The notes under the pieces are model-generated. The model was given only the letters and a program-made list of their open reading frames with translations. It was not told the origin of the DNA and searched no databases. Position numbers and translations under genes: made by a program. From Bacillus sp. CGMCC 1.16541 (GTDB taxonomy: Bacteria > Bacillota > Bacilli > Bacillales > Bacillaceae_H), in contig NZ_KZ821206.1 in assembly GCF_003184905.1 (NCBI RefSeq), forward strand, positions 237,443 through 301,442: DNA of 64,000 nt, given 5' to 3'. Below, piece after piece: positions 1 through 8,527 of the stretch (within the stretch, counting starts at the first letter, position 1; each line of letters starts with the position of its first letter).

Positions 1-470
1 TCTGCGTTTTCTTTGATGTCCACAATCGCATCCATGCTTAACTCACGAGCTAATACAGCACGTTTTGATCCTTTACGTCCCCAGTAGTTACACGTATACC
101 AGTTTGTTGCTGTTGTTTCTGTATTCCAGTGCAATTTCATCTCTGGAGCTGCTTCACGTACAGCCATTAAAACGGCAGGATCTCCAAATACAATTGCATC
201 TACTCCTGCTCCTTTTAAGAATAAGATATACTCATTTAACTCCGCAATTTTATCATTATGAAATAAAGCATTCATTGCTACATATACTTTCGCACCCTTT
301 GGATGTGCGATATTTACAGCTTCAACGATGTCTTCTCGTTTAAATTCTCCTGCTAAACGTAATCCGTATCGTTGCTCCCCAATCATAAGTGCTGTCGCTC
401 CAGCCTCGATTAATGGTTCTATATCTCCTACAGATGTAGGAGTTACTAATAATTCTGGTTTTTTCATCAT
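1..470 (-). CDS. yrrN: U32-family peptidase-like tRNA hydroxylation protein, N-terminal part (YrrN/TrhP family), cut by window edge
   Basis: The reading frame starts at ATG 470 (MMKKPELLVTPTSVGDIEPL), 4 nt after a GAGGTG site, and runs open to the window edge, so only about 156 residues are visible. The sequence shows the N-terminal barrel signature of the U32 family, including the stretches ALMIGEQRYGLRLAGEF and KLHWNTETTATNW. Known biology: in B. subtilis YrrN and YrrO are needed to make 5-hydroxyuridine at tRNA position 34, which TrmR then methylates. Its start overlaps the trmR stop codon (TGATG), so the two are translationally coupled in one operon. The family was named a peptidase by homology; the tRNA role is the better supported one. 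The second gene (yrrO) would lie outside the window. Confidence 0.88.
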   Translation of the reverse strand, partial: MMKKPELLVTPTSVGDIEPLIEAGATALMIGEQRYGLRLAGEFKREDIVEAVNIAHPKGAKVYVAMNALFHNDKIAELNEYILFLKGAGVDAIVFGDPAVLMAVREAAPEMKLHWNTETTATNWYTCNYWGRKGSKRAVLARELSMDAIVDIKENA

Positions 471-1123
471 TTGTCACCTCTTTTAATACTAATAGCAATT
501 CCGTCCCCAATAGGTAAAATGGTTGTCTGAAAATCTGGATGATTCATTAACCATTCATTATAAGCTTGTAATTTACGCGTTAAACTACGTGCTCCTCGTG
601 TTTTAATGTCTTCCACATCTTGAGCTACGTAACCTTTAAACAATACGTTATCTGAAATGATAACGCCACCTTCATTTACTAACGGCGCATACAACTCAAA
701 GAAACGCTGATATTGTCCTTTTGCCGCATCAATAAATACGGTATCGTAAGGACCTTTTTCAACAATGTCTTCATGCAAATCAAAAGCATCGCCAAATAAT
801 GTCTCAATTTGACTTCCTTTATTCGCCCGCTCAATAAAATGAAGAGCTTTTTCATAACGCTCTTCATCTCTTTCAACCGTTACGACTTTTGTATGTGGTA
901 AAGCTGTTACCATACGAATCGAGGAATACCCGATAGCTGTTCCAATTTCTAATATACGTTCTGGTTTGTGCAGTCGAAGAAGTTGTAAAAGCGTCTCAAT
1001 TCCTATTAACTCCATAATTGGCACACCTTGCTCACGAGCATAGTGCTCCATTTCTTCGATAAGCTCATTTCGGTTTGGAATAAGCTGTTCGACATAATGC
1101 TCAACATTTTGTAAAAGCAACAA
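467..1123 (-). CDS. trmR: tRNA 5-hydroxyuridine methyltransferase TrmR
   Basis: A 218-residue class I SAM-dependent O-methyltransferase (Methyltransf_3 family). The SAM-binding motif ILEIGTAIGYSS is at about residues 57-68, the metal/SAM loop DTVFIDAAKGQY at 127-138 and IISDNVLFKG at 155-164. In B. subtilis the orthologue YrrM/TrmR converts 5-hydroxyuridine to 5-methoxyuridine at the tRNA wobble position. The start is TTG at 1123, with GGAGGA about 5 nt upstream; the next ATG is far inside. It is the first gene of a trmR-yrrN operon with its own sigma-A promoter (1224-1252) and a terminator of the preceding gene in between. Older annotations call such proteins caffeoyl-CoA methyltransferase-like; the genomic context favours the tRNA role. 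Confidence 0.9.
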   Translation of the reverse strand: MLLLQNVEHYVEQLIPNRNELIEEMEHYAREQGVPIMELIGIETLLQLLRLHKPERILEIGTAIGYSSIRMVTALPHTKVVTVERDEERYEKALHFIERANKGSQIETLFGDAFDLHEDIVEKGPYDTVFIDAAKGQYQRFFELYAPLVNEGGVIISDNVLFKGYVAQDVEDIKTRGARSLTRKLQAYNEWLMNHPDFQTTILPIGDGIAISIKRGDK

Positions 1124-1223
1124 TGCTTCCTCCGATCAATTCAACAATATATAAATAAAGAGTATTGTCTTCTTTATTTGTCTATTTAGTTAAAGATAGT
1201 ACTTACCGTTAAACAACTTTTAC

Positions 1224-1252
1224 ATTATATAAGTTTTTCGTTTTAACGTAAA
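1224..1252 (-). promoter_or_regulatory. Sigma-A promoter for trmR-yrrN
   Basis: On the minus strand, TTTACG (1247-1252) and a perfect TATAAT (1224-1229) are separated by 17 nt. This lies about 100 nt upstream of trmR and just after the mltG terminator, which fits an independent transcript. Confidence 0.75.
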
Positions 1253-1270
1253 CCCGATATATTTTAACAT

Positions 1271-1305
1271 AAAAAAAGAAGGAATGCGAAAAATCGACAT
1301 CCTTC
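1271..1305 (-). terminator. Rho-independent terminator of mltG
   Basis: On the minus strand GAAGGATG pairs with CATTCCTTC (one bulge) around a U-rich loop and is followed by seven T residues. It sits 26 nt after the mltG stop codon. Confidence 0.8.
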
Positions 1306-1330
1306 CCCATCAATTACCATCTTTGCATTT

Positions 1331-2425
1331 CTAGCCTTCATTTCTTTTGCTAGTAATATGAATTTCTTTTTGTTTAACATGCTCTTTAAACGTACGAGTA
1401 AAGATCACTTCACCTTCTGGCGTTGCTAAAAAGTACAGATAATCCGTTTTTGCTGGCTCTAACGTTGCTTTAATTGACATTTCACCTGCATTCGAAATTG
1501 GTCCAGGAGTGATACCCTTAACTTTGTACGTGTTATATGGAGAATCCACTTTCAAGTCTCCGTATAATACACGCTCTTTATGCTTCCCTAATGCATACAG
1601 CACGGTTGGATCTGTCTGCAAAGGCATTCCTTCATCAATTCGATTATAAAATACACTTGCAATCTTTTCGCGATCAACCTTTTGTGTCGCTTCTTCTTCA
1701 ATAAGAGAAGCCATTGTTAGAAGCTGATGAGCAGTATAATCCTTTTCTTTCATATCTGCTTCATATTTTTGAATGACTTCATCTGTCTTTCCAATCATTG
1801 TGTCCAACATTTCTTCTAACGAAACATCTTTATTGTAAAAGGCATAAGTAGCAGGATAGAGGTATCCTTCTAACGCATATTTAATTTCTTCTTTGTTAAC
1901 CTCGTCTGTGACCGTTTTAGGATATTTTTCTTTCATCTTGTTAATAAACGCTTCTGATTGTAGTTTATTTAACACATCTTCTTTTTTATAGGTGGTGTTT
2001 TGTTCAAAAATGGCTGCAATTTCACTTAGTTGTCTACCTTCGGGTACAACTAACTGAACATGAGGTGTACGAGTCACATCTCCTGATTTAATCATACCAA
2101 TCATTTCGTTCACGTTCATAGAAGGCGAAAATACGTATGTTCCCGCTTGAAATCCTGAGATATTCTTTATCCTTACATATAACCGAAATACATCTTTATT
2201 TTTAATTAACTTTTCTTCCTCAAGTATTTGTCCAATTGACGCAGCTGAAGAGCCTTTTGGAATGACGACTTCTATCTCTTCGCCGCTTTTTTTCTCTACT
2301 GGTTTCAGTGCAGACTGAACATATAAAGCCCCTCCACCACCAAAGATTACAATAGCAAAGATTAATCCTATTATCCATTTCATTCGTTTTCGTTTAGGTC
2401 GTTCATTAAAGTTTTGTTGAGACAA
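1331..2425 (-). CDS. mltG: Endolytic murein transglycosylase MltG (YrrL)
   Basis: A 364-residue membrane-anchored lytic transglycosylase that cleaves nascent peptidoglycan strands and may act as a terminase of glycan elongation. Residues 1-16 are basic and cytosolic, about 17-36 form a single membrane span, and the rest is extracellular: a LysM-like part (about 50-100) followed by the YceG catalytic domain. The catalytic glutamate lies in ASLIEEEA (239-246; E243 aligns with E. coli E218), and NRIDEGMPLQTDPTVLYALG follows. The start is TTG at 2425, with GGAGG 8 nt upstream. It stands alone between two terminators, so it is probably monocistronic. Confidence 0.95.
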   Translation of the reverse strand: MSQQNFNERPKRKRMKWIIGLIFAIVIFGGGGALYVQSALKPVEKKSGEEIEVVIPKGSSAASIGQILEEEKLIKNKDVFRLYVRIKNISGFQAGTYVFSPSMNVNEMIGMIKSGDVTRTPHVQLVVPEGRQLSEIAAIFEQNTTYKKEDVLNKLQSEAFINKMKEKYPKTVTDEVNKEEIKYALEGYLYPATYAFYNKDVSLEEMLDTMIGKTDEVIQKYEADMKEKDYTAHQLLTMASLIEEEATQKVDREKIASVFYNRIDEGMPLQTDPTVLYALGKHKERVLYGDLKVDSPYNTYKVKGITPGPISNAGEMSIKATLEPAKTDYLYFLATPEGEVIFTRTFKEHVKQKEIHITSKRNEG

Positions 2426-2532
2426 GTAAACAACCTCCTCTCATGCGCATTATTATACTACAAATTATCTTATATTTCGTCATATTGATACAAGATAAAT
2501 ATGTTTTGCTATAATAAACTTTTTCCAAGCAT

Positions 2533-2571
2533 AAAAATACCCTGCTAGTCCTAAACTAGCAGGGTATTTTT
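2533..2571 (-). terminator. Strong terminator between yrzB and mltG
   Basis: A 15-bp perfect stem (AAAATACCCTGCTAG and its complement) closes a 7-nt loop, with T residues on either side, so it can work in both directions. It begins 8 nt after the yrzB stop and ends the ruvX-yrzB transcript. Confidence 0.92.
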
Positions 2572-2578
2572 ACACCTC

Positions 2579-2866
2579 TTACGCTTCTTCTTCATCAAGG
2601 AATGTGTTTAACATTTCCTCAATCATATCCCACTCTTCTTCTGTTTCAATTGGTTGAAGCTCTCCATCTTCGCCATTGTCACTTTCAACGAAAGCTGAAG
2701 CGTGAATTTCGATTTCATCATCGTCATCTTGTTCACTGCTCATTGGATAGTAAAGAACATACGATTTACCGAATTCTTCTGATTGGAATGTGAAAAGAAC
2801 TTCACATAATTGTTCATTTCCGCTTTCATCTACAACTGTAATTTGTTTTTCGCCATGTGTTGACAT
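2579..2866 (-). CDS. yrzB: YrzB, DUF1292 family protein
   Basis: A small, very acidic 95-residue protein of the DUF1292/UPF0473 family. It is predicted to be soluble, with a DDDDE stretch at about 47-51 and an acidic C-terminus (LDEEEA). Its function is unknown. The start is ATG 2866, with GAGGTG 7 nt upstream; an ATG 5 nt earlier is out of frame. In other Bacillaceae it follows ruvX directly in an alaS-linked cluster. Here a 263-bp gap filled with a dispersed repeat separates it from ruvX, so co-transcription now depends on read-through of that repeat. Confidence 0.85.
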   Translation of the reverse strand: MSTHGEKQITVVDESGNEQLCEVLFTFQSEEFGKSYVLYYPMSSEQDDDDEIEIHASAFVESDNGEDGELQPIETEEEWDMIEEMLNTFLDEEEA

Positions 2867-2985
2867 TTCATTGCACCTCTTCTTTGTAGTAAAGTTATCG
2901 TTGTTAAGAAAGATAACTTATTTAACGTTTGTTTGGTCTTCTTTTATCTTGTTACGCTAGCTTTCTAGTTGCTAGCTGCACAAGG

Positions 2986-3135
2986 TAAACAGTCGCCTTC
3001 GCTTTTCTTACTGTCTAGCTACGGCTACTAGGCTTTCGGTCGTTTCACTTCTGATATTGAAACTAAAGAACAGTTTCCTTCTCAGAAGCTCCAACGCCTC
3101 TCAAGCCTAAACAGTCGCCTTCGCTTTTCTTACTG
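2986..3135 (-). repeat. Dispersed 122-bp intergenic repeat, locus A (after ruvX)
   Basis: Two identical 28-bp stretches (2986-3013 and 3108-3135), core GTCGCCTTCGCTTTTCTTAC on the plus strand, lie 122 bp apart and bracket one repeat unit. Inside are nested inverted repeats: TAGGCTT with AAGCCTA, CTTCTG with CAGAAG, and GAAACT with AGTTTC, so the unit can fold into a long hairpin. The block starts at the ruvX stop codon (TAA at 3130-3132). Related units are at 11776-12085 and 13262-13466. Confidence 0.85.
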
Positions 3136-3546
3136 CTTACTGTCTAGGTAGCCTTGTAAGATCATGACAGCAGCCATTTTGTCGATTACTTTTTTGCGTT
3201 TTTTTCGACTAACATCAGCAGATAGTAATACTCGCTCTGCTGCCATTGTCGAAAGACGCTCGTCCCACATAATGGTCTCTATATTAAAACCTTTTTTGAG
3301 AAGTTCTGCAAATTGTAAGCATGCTTCTCCACGTGGACCCACTGTTCCATTCATGTTTTTTGGCAATCCAACAACAATCTTTTCAACCGAATATTGTTCA
3401 ATTAATTCCTTCAATCTAGGAAGCGATTGCTTCATTTGATTTTCTGCCATTTTAATTGTTTCAATTCCTTGTGCTGTCCAGCCCATTTCATCACTAACAG
3501 CTACACCAATTGTTTTGGTGCCAACATCTAAACCAAGTACGCGCAT
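3130..3546 (-). CDS. ruvX: RuvX/YqgF family pre-16S rRNA nuclease (Holliday junction resolvase-like)
   Basis: A 138-residue RNase H-fold nuclease. The first catalytic segment is [15 protein letters not shown] (5-19, with D7), then [15 protein letters not shown] (about 60-74), DERLST (95-100) and [14 protein letters not shown] (122-135). The E. coli orthologue trims the 16S rRNA 5' end; a recombination role has also been proposed. The start is ATG 3546, directly abutting the yrzL stop. The last codons (AAG CAG TAA) run into the dispersed repeat. The B. subtilis protein, as I remember it, ends differently after GYLDS, so the extreme C-terminus here was probably replaced when the repeat arrived. 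Confidence 0.93.
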   Translation of the reverse strand: MRVLGLDVGTKTIGVAVSDEMGWTAQGIETIKMAENQMKQSLPRLKELIEQYSVEKIVVGLPKNMNGTVGPRGEACLQFAELLKKGFNIETIMWDERLSTMAAERVLLSADVSRKKRKKVIDKMAAVMILQGYLDSKQ

Positions 3547-3816
3547 TTATGAATCCTCTCGATGGTGTTTTAAATATGATTTAACTAGTTCTTCAATTAA
3601 CTCATCACGTTCTAATTTACGGATGATGTTACGTGCATCTTGATGACGAGGAATATAAGCTGGATCTCCAGATAGTAGGTAACCTACAATTTGGTTGATC
3701 GGGTTATATCCTTTCTCTTGAAGAGCGTCATAGACAGTAAATAACACCTCATGTACGCTAGTGTCGGCTGAATCCTCAGGAAAATTGAATTTCATTGTTT
3801 GATCAAATGAACTCAT
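3547..3816 (-). CDS. yrzL: YrzL, IreB-family regulatory phosphoprotein
   Basis: An 89-residue protein of the IreB (DUF965) family, with the conserved block [20 protein letters not shown] (about 37-56). In Enterococcus faecalis IreB is a substrate of the PASTA kinase IreK and affects cephalosporin resistance; the role in Bacillus is unclear. I chose ATG 3816 because GAGGTGG lies 7 nt upstream and the family begins MSSFD; an in-frame GTG 15 nt earlier overlaps that site. It sits between alaS and ruvX with no gap before ruvX, so the two are coupled. Confidence 0.9.
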   Translation of the reverse strand: MSSFDQTMKFNFPEDSADTSVHEVLFTVYDALQEKGYNPINQIVGYLLSGDPAYIPRHQDARNIIRKLERDELIEELVKSYLKHHREDS

Positions 3817-3901
3817 CTTTTTCCACCTCACTCTCTTTTTAATCGACGCACTCTAATTCTGTTAACTCTTATTTATTATTGTACACCAAGAAAAGCGAGA
3901 A

Positions 3902-6535
3902 TTAAACGGATTTCACCCATTCTTCTACAAATGCTAGTGCGTTATCGATTTGACTAGGGTCTTTACCACCTGCTTGTGCCATATCTGGACGGCCACCACC
4001 GCCACCGCCACAAATTGAAGCGACTTCCTTCACAAGCTTACCAGCATGATAGCCTTTATTCATTAAATCTTTTGTCACACCCGCAATAATATTGACTTTC
4101 CCGTCTTGTGCTGTTGCTAAAACAATCACTGCCGAACCTAACTTTTGTTTTAAGTCATCCATCATTGCACGAAGGTTATTCATATCTGTGCCATTGACTT
4201 TCGCAGCAAGTACGTTTACACCATCAATTTCTTTTACTTGATCAACAATACTTCCTGCTTCAATGTTGCTTAATTTTGTTGATAGTGATTCATTTTCACG
4301 TTGCAATTGACGGATTTCATCAAGCAGTCCTTCTACACGTGTCATAATATCGCGAGGGTTTGCTTTAATTTTTGCAGCTACTTCTTTTAACAATAGAACT
4401 TGATCATTCATTTGTTTGTAAGCTGCTTCACCCGTTACCGCTTCAATACGACGAGTTCCTGCTCCGATTCCTGATTCAGATACAATTTTAAATAAGCCAA
4501 TAACAGATGTATTCGGTACGTGACAACCACCACATAGCTCTAAGCTATATTCGCCGACTTCAACAACCCGCACAACGTCTCCGTACTTCTCACCAAATAG
4601 AGCCATTGCTCCCATTGCTTTTGCTTCATCTAGTGACTTATTTGAAATTTCAACATCGATGCTGTTCCAAATTTGCTCATTAACAATTGTTTCAATTTTC
4701 TCGATCTCTTCTGGTGTTACTTGTCCAAAGTGAGAGAAATCGAAGCGCAAACGATCTGCTGTTACTAATGAACCTGCTTGGTTTACGTGTGTACCTAATA
4801 CATCTTTTAACGCTTGGTGCAATAAGTGTGTTGCAGTATGATTTTTAACAATGTGGCTACGCTTTTCTTGGTGAATTTGAGCCGTGTATGTCTCACCTTT
4901 TGAAAGTGTTCCTTCTACAATCTCAACTGTGTGTAAATGCTGACCATTTGGCGCTTTTTGAACGTCTTTTACTGTTGTTTTTGTTGTGCCATTTTGAATG
5001 GTACCTCGGTCAGCTGTTTGCCCTCCACTTTCTGCATAGAAAGGCGTTTCTTTTAAGATGACTTGTACTTCTTGACCAGCATGAGCTTCTTCCACTAAGT
5101 CGCCACCTACAACAATTGCCTCAACGAATGTCTCAACAGTGTGCTTGTCATAGCCTACGAATGTACTTTCTACTTTTAAGTCACCTAGCATTCCACCTTG
5201 AACTTGCATAGAGCTAGAATCTTGACGAGCTGCACGAGCACGCTCACGTTGAGCTTCCATTTCACGCTCAAAACCTTCATGATCTACTTTCATACTCTCG
5301 TCTTCTGCATACTCTTCTGTTAATTCAACCGGGAAGCCATACGTATCATACAAGCGGAACACATCTGCTCCTTCAATTGTATCGCTACCTTTATCTTTTT
5401 CTTTCTTAATAACTGTCGCTAAAATTGCTAGCCCTTCATTTAATGTTTCATGGAAACGTTCTTCTTCATTTTTCATGACACGTTGAATAAACTCTGTTTT
5501 CTCTTTCACTTCTGGATAGAAGTCAACCATAATCTCAGCAACCACAGGAACTAATTCATACATGAATGGACGGTTGATGTTTAATTTCTTTGCATATCGA
5601 ACTGCGCGGCGTAGTAAGCGGCGTAATACATACCCACGACCTTCATTTGATGGAAGAGCACCGTCTCCTACAGCAAATGTAACGGTACGAACATGGTCAG
5701 CAATCACTTTAAATGCGACATCTTTCTCAACATCAGTGCGATACTTTTCACCTGAGATGCTTTCCGTTGCTTCAATAATTGGCATGAATAGGTCTGTATC
5801 AAAATTCGTTGGCACGTCTTGAATAACGGATACCATACGCTCTAATCCCATCCCTGTATCAATGTTTTTCTTTGGAAGTGGGGTGTATGTGTGATCAGGG
5901 TTATGATTAAATTGTGAGAACACTAAGTTCCAAATTTCTAAATAACGCTCATTTTCTCCACCAGGGTAAAGTTCTGGATCATTTAGGTCATTTCCATATG
6001 ATTCACCACGATCGTAAAAAATTTCCGTATTTGGACCACTGGGACCTTCACCAATGTCCCAGAAGTTTCCTTCTAAACGAATAATACGTTCTTTTGGAAC
6101 ACCCATTTTTTCATTCCAAATTTGAAATGCTTCTTCATCTTCTGGATGGATAGTAACCGATAATTTTTCTGAGTCAAAGCCAATCCACTTATCACTCGTT
6201 AAGAACTCCCAAGCCCACTCAATGGCTTCTTTTTTAAAATAATCGCCAATTGAAAAGTTCCCTAACATTTCAAAAAATGTGTGGTGTCGAGCTGTTTTTC
6301 CTACGTTTTCAATATCGTTTGTACGAATCGATTTTTGCGCATTGCAAATACGTGGGTTTTCTGGAACCACGCGACCATCAAAGTACTTTTTAAGTGTTGC
6401 AACCCCACTATTAATCCATAAAAGTGACGGATCTTCATGCGGAACGAGTGAAGCACTTGGTTCTACGTCATGCCCTTTTTCTTGAAAGAAATCTAAATAC
6501 ATTTGACGAACTTGAGCGGATGTCAATTGTTTCAT
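3902..6535 (-). CDS. alaS: Alanine-tRNA ligase
   Basis: An 877-residue class II synthetase that charges tRNA-Ala and edits mischarged Ser/Gly. The N-terminal catalytic core includes [18 protein letters not shown], the editing domain contains HTATHLLHQ with the downstream ELCGGCHV zinc-type motif, and the glycine-rich C-terminal domain has [16 protein letters not shown]. The length matches the family (about 875). The start is ATG 6535 (MKQLTSAQ), with AGGAGG 8 nt upstream. An upstream in-frame extension of 18 codons would reach into the leader terminator and is rejected. Expression is controlled by an Ala-specific T-box leader directly upstream. Confidence 0.97.
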   Translation of the reverse strand: MKQLTSAQVRQMYLDFFQEKGHDVEPSASLVPHEDPSLLWINSGVATLKKYFDGRVVPENPRICNAQKSIRTNDIENVGKTARHHTFFEMLGNFSIGDYFKKEAIEWAWEFLTSDKWIGFDSEKLSVTIHPEDEEAFQIWNEKMGVPKERIIRLEGNFWDIGEGPSGPNTEIFYDRGESYGNDLNDPELYPGGENERYLEIWNLVFSQFNHNPDHTYTPLPKKNIDTGMGLERMVSVIQDVPTNFDTDLFMPIIEATESISGEKYRTDVEKDVAFKVIADHVRTVTFAVGDGALPSNEGRGYVLRRLLRRAVRYAKKLNINRPFMYELVPVVAEIMVDFYPEVKEKTEFIQRVMKNEEERFHETLNEGLAILATVIKKEKDKGSDTIEGADVFRLYDTYGFPVELTEEYAEDESMKVDHEGFEREMEAQRERARAARQDSSSMQVQGGMLGDLKVESTFVGYDKHTVETFVEAIVVGGDLVEEAHAGQEVQVILKETPFYAESGGQTADRGTIQNGTTKTTVKDVQKAPNGQHLHTVEIVEGTLSKGETYTAQIHQEKRSHIVKNHTATHLLHQALKDVLGTHVNQAGSLVTADRLRFDFSHFGQVTPEEIEKIETIVNEQIWNSIDVEISNKSLDEAKAMGAMALFGEKYGDVVRVVEVGEYSLELCGGCHVPNTSVIGLFKIVSESGIGAGTRRIEAVTGEAAYKQMNDQVLLLKEVAAKIKANPRDIMTRVEGLLDEIRQLQRENESLSTKLSNIEAGSIVDQVKEIDGVNVLAAKVNGTDMNNLRAMMDDLKQKLGSAVIVLATAQDGKVNIIAGVTKDLMNKGYHAGKLVKEVASICGGGGGGRPDMAQAGGKDPSQIDNALAFVEEWVKSV

Positions 6536-6569
6536 TGATATAGCCTCCTGATAATAAAATGACTTTTTT

Positions 6570-6815
6570 GCATACAAAAAAACCCTCATCCCAAAACAGG
6601 GACGAGAGTTTTGCTCGCGGTACCACCCTGATTATGAACCATCTTCAACAAATGATTCATCACCTCAATAGCGTTAACGTAGCTAGCACGGCAGAGTTTA
6701 TCTGCACTCCAGATTAGCGTTCTGTTACTCTTCACCTAGAACTCCTCTCAGCCATGGGAATTCCTCTCTGCAAAAGATGGGCTGTAACGTACTCGATCCT
6801 TCATCGATTTATAAT
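6570..6815 (-). promoter_or_regulatory. T-box riboswitch (alanine) of alaS
   Basis: On the minus strand this leader contains a stem I ending in CTGGAGTGC with a GCT specifier codon (6718-6716, Ala), the conserved T-box AGGGTGGTACCGCG beginning near 6629, and a terminator whose arms CTCTCGTCCC and GGGATGAGGG precede a run of seven T. Uncharged tRNA-Ala would stabilise the antiterminator and allow alaS transcription. The family is well established; the specifier assignment is read from the sequence. Confidence 0.95.
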
Positions 6816-6839
6816 TATGTAACGGTTTCTTATGGCGAT

Positions 6840-6868
6840 ATTATGACAAATTCCACATGCTTTGTCAA
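6840..6868 (-). promoter_or_regulatory. Sigma-A promoter of the alaS leader
   Basis: TTGACA (6863-6868) and CATAAT (6840-6845) are spaced by exactly 17 nt on the minus strand. The -35 box overlaps the last codons and stop of yrrI. Confidence 0.85.
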
Positions 6869-7929
6869 TGTTTGAAGACATGTGTACGCAAATGTAAAAT
6901 AGACACTTTTAATACAGATAAAATCGGTACAGCTAAAATAAGTCCTATGACCCCTCCTAGCTCTCCTCCTAACAAAAGGGCAAACATGATAAAAAGCGGA
7001 TGAATATGTAAGCTTTTTCCGACAATTAAAGGTGAGAGAACATTTCCTTCTAAAAATTGAAGAGAAAATACAATACATAATACAACAATAACAAGTTTTG
7101 TCGAGACCGTAGCCGCAATAATCGCTGCTGGAATCGCGCCAATGATAGGCCCAAAATAAGGAATAATGTTTGTAATTCCAATGATTGTCCCTAGTAAAAG
7201 AGCATATGGAACATGAAAAAGCCATAGTGCTAGTGTTGCCACTCCACCAATAATTAAACAAACAAAAAACTGTCCTCGGATGTAGTTTCCTAACGATTCA
7301 TTTACATCATGTAAGAACTGTTTTCCTGATTCATGCCATTTTGGCGGAGTTAAAAATGCTGCAGACTTTTTGATGAGTGTCACGTCTTTTAACATATAAA
7401 ACACGATAAACGGAATGATGACAATAATAATAAACGCGTTAAGAAGAGATTTAACTCCCTCCATAATACGAACCAACAACGCTTCAACTGCTCGTTCAAG
7501 ATCATCAATTCCTTGTTCAATTCGCTCATGAACTCCATTTGGCAGCGTTGACGTTCGTTCATGTATCTCTGTCATCCACTCTTTATATAAGCTTGTTAAT
7601 TGAGGTAATTGCTCATTTAAATCTTTTAGCTGCATGAGAAAAAGCGGAAATCCCTTGTAAACACCATAACCAATTCCTCCAAAGAAAAACAAATAAATAA
7701 TAAGAATCGCTAAAGGTCTAGGTAAACCGTTTTCGTGTATTTTTTCAATGATAGGATGAAGTAAATATGTAATAAAGGCTGCAATAAAGAAAGGAGAAAT
7801 CGCTTTTAAAAACATGCTAACAAACGGCATCCATAGAAACTGTATTTTAAAGAAAACAAAAATACAAAGAAGAACGAGCAATAACACACCTAATCGATAA
7901 AACCACCTAAAAGATACTTCTCGCAACAA
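6865..7929 (-). CDS. yrrI: AI-2E family transporter YrrI
   Basis: A 354-residue multi-pass membrane protein of the AI-2E transporter (UPF0118) family, with about seven to eight hydrophobic spans. These include a paired N-terminal set (residues about 11-60), a central span IIIVIIPFIVFYML, and the conserved GITNIIPYFGPIIGAIPAAI block. Members export varied small solutes or act as Na+/H+ antiporters; the substrate here cannot be read from sequence. The start is TTG 7929, with GGAGGAGGG 4-9 nt upstream. It is flanked upstream by a strong terminator and downstream by the alaS promoter, so it is probably transcribed alone. Confidence 0.88.
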   Translation of the reverse strand: MLREVSFRWFYRLGVLLLVLLCIFVFFKIQFLWMPFVSMFLKAISPFFIAAFITYLLHPIIEKIHENGLPRPLAILIIYLFFFGGIGYGVYKGFPLFLMQLKDLNEQLPQLTSLYKEWMTEIHERTSTLPNGVHERIEQGIDDLERAVEALLVRIMEGVKSLLNAFIIIVIIPFIVFYMLKDVTLIKKSAAFLTPPKWHESGKQFLHDVNESLGNYIRGQFFVCLIIGGVATLALWLFHVPYALLLGTIIGITNIIPYFGPIIGAIPAAIIAATVSTKLVIVVLCIVFSLQFLEGNVLSPLIVGKSLHIHPLFIMFALLLGGELGGVIGLILAVPILSVLKVSILHLRTHVFKH

Positions 7930-7976
7930 AATCCCTCCTCCAAAATAGTGTGTGCAAAAAGAAGGGATTATACATA

Positions 7977-8011
7977 AAAAAGCTAGGTAAGACGATCCCT
8001 ACCTAGCTTTT
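7977..8011 (-). terminator. Bidirectional terminator between yrzQ and yrrI
   Basis: AAAAGCTAGGTA and its perfect complement form a 12-bp stem with a 10-nt loop. The minus-strand 3' side continues TTTTTTATG. It lies 14 nt after the yrzQ stop. Confidence 0.9.
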
Positions 8012-8024
8012 CTCTACACTTAGC

Positions 8025-8159
8025 TTAACGAAATGTTTTCATCATACGCTTACGCATTTTTTTTACATTTCGCTTCGTGAGTAAGTCACGATCCTCTGCA
8101 ACTTTATATGCATAAGCTCCAATTCCAAAGGCAACCATTGATGGAATAATTCGATTCAT
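8025..8159 (-). CDS. yrzQ: YrzQ-like small protein (DUF3918 type)
   Basis: A 44-codon reading frame, beginning MNRIIPSMVAFGIGAYAYKV and ending in the basic tail KKMRKRMMKTFR. It starts at ATG 8159, 6 nt after a strong GGGGAGG site, and stops at TAA 8025-8027, just before a terminator. It has one short hydrophobic N-terminal segment (residues about 5-18) followed by a positively charged C-terminus, as in a small membrane-associated peptide. Its size and position between yrrI and the zinc-ribbon gene match B. subtilis yrzQ. Function unknown. The good ribosome-binding site and the terminator support a real gene. Confidence 0.78.
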   Translation of the reverse strand: MNRIIPSMVAFGIGAYAYKVAEDRDLLTKRNVKKMRKRMMKTFR

Positions 8160-8182
8160 TGTACTTCCTCCCCTATAAAGGA

Positions 8183-8374
8183 TTAAAAGTTAACTGAACG
8201 TTCATCTTCTGAAAATAAGTCATCTAATGAACTCAATGTTCCATCCTCTTCAACTTGATGGGTATTTACTTGTCCTTTTGAAATGGTCATTTCAATAAAG
8301 CAGTTCCAACAGTAATATTGATTGACCCCAATTTTTCCCACATCAATACTTTTACAATTCGGACACTTAAACAA
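8183..8374 (-). CDS. yrzR: YrzR-like small zinc-ribbon protein
   Basis: A small protein with two Cys pairs, CPNC and CWNC, spaced like a zinc ribbon in the first 30 residues, followed by an acidic tail (SSLDDLFSEDERSV). I prefer TTG 8374 as the start (63 residues) because GAGG lies 8 nt upstream. An in-frame GTG at 8383 sits inside that same site and would lack its own; ATT 8377 is a further possibility. It precedes yrzQ by 23 nt and probably shares its transcript. Function unknown. Confidence 0.75.
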   Translation of the reverse strand: MFKCPNCKSIDVGKIGVNQYYCWNCFIEMTISKGQVNTHQVEEDGTLSSLDDLFSEDERSVNF

Positions 8375-8481
8375 AATGGACACCTCTTTTTCCGTTATCT
8401 ATTAGTAACGCATTATGTCCACTTTCACCATTTTTATACGAAAGTTTGTACCGAATTGTTGTTGAAGAAATCAGAATGGGC

Positions 8482-8507
8482 GTTAAATAATTGTACAATC
8501 ATTTAAC
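8482..8507. promoter_or_regulatory. 26-bp near-perfect palindrome between recD2 and yrzR
   Basis: GTTAAATAATTGTACAATCATTTAAC is self-complementary across 12 of 13 base pairs and is centred on GTAC. It is not followed by a T run on either strand, so it looks more like a binding site for a dimeric regulator than a terminator. No cognate regulator is visible. Confidence 0.5.
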
Positions 8508-8527
8508 TAACCTTATCGTATGGATAG

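Noticed and set aside
2426-2530. Sigma-A promoter for mltG (TATAAT at 2452-2457)
   Set aside because: The -10 is good, but I found no -35 at an acceptable distance, so it is not listed as a feature.
6830-7261. A 143-codon minus-strand frame overlapping the end of yrrI
   Set aside because: It overlaps yrrI in another frame and extends into the alaS promoter; its composition is unlike a real protein.
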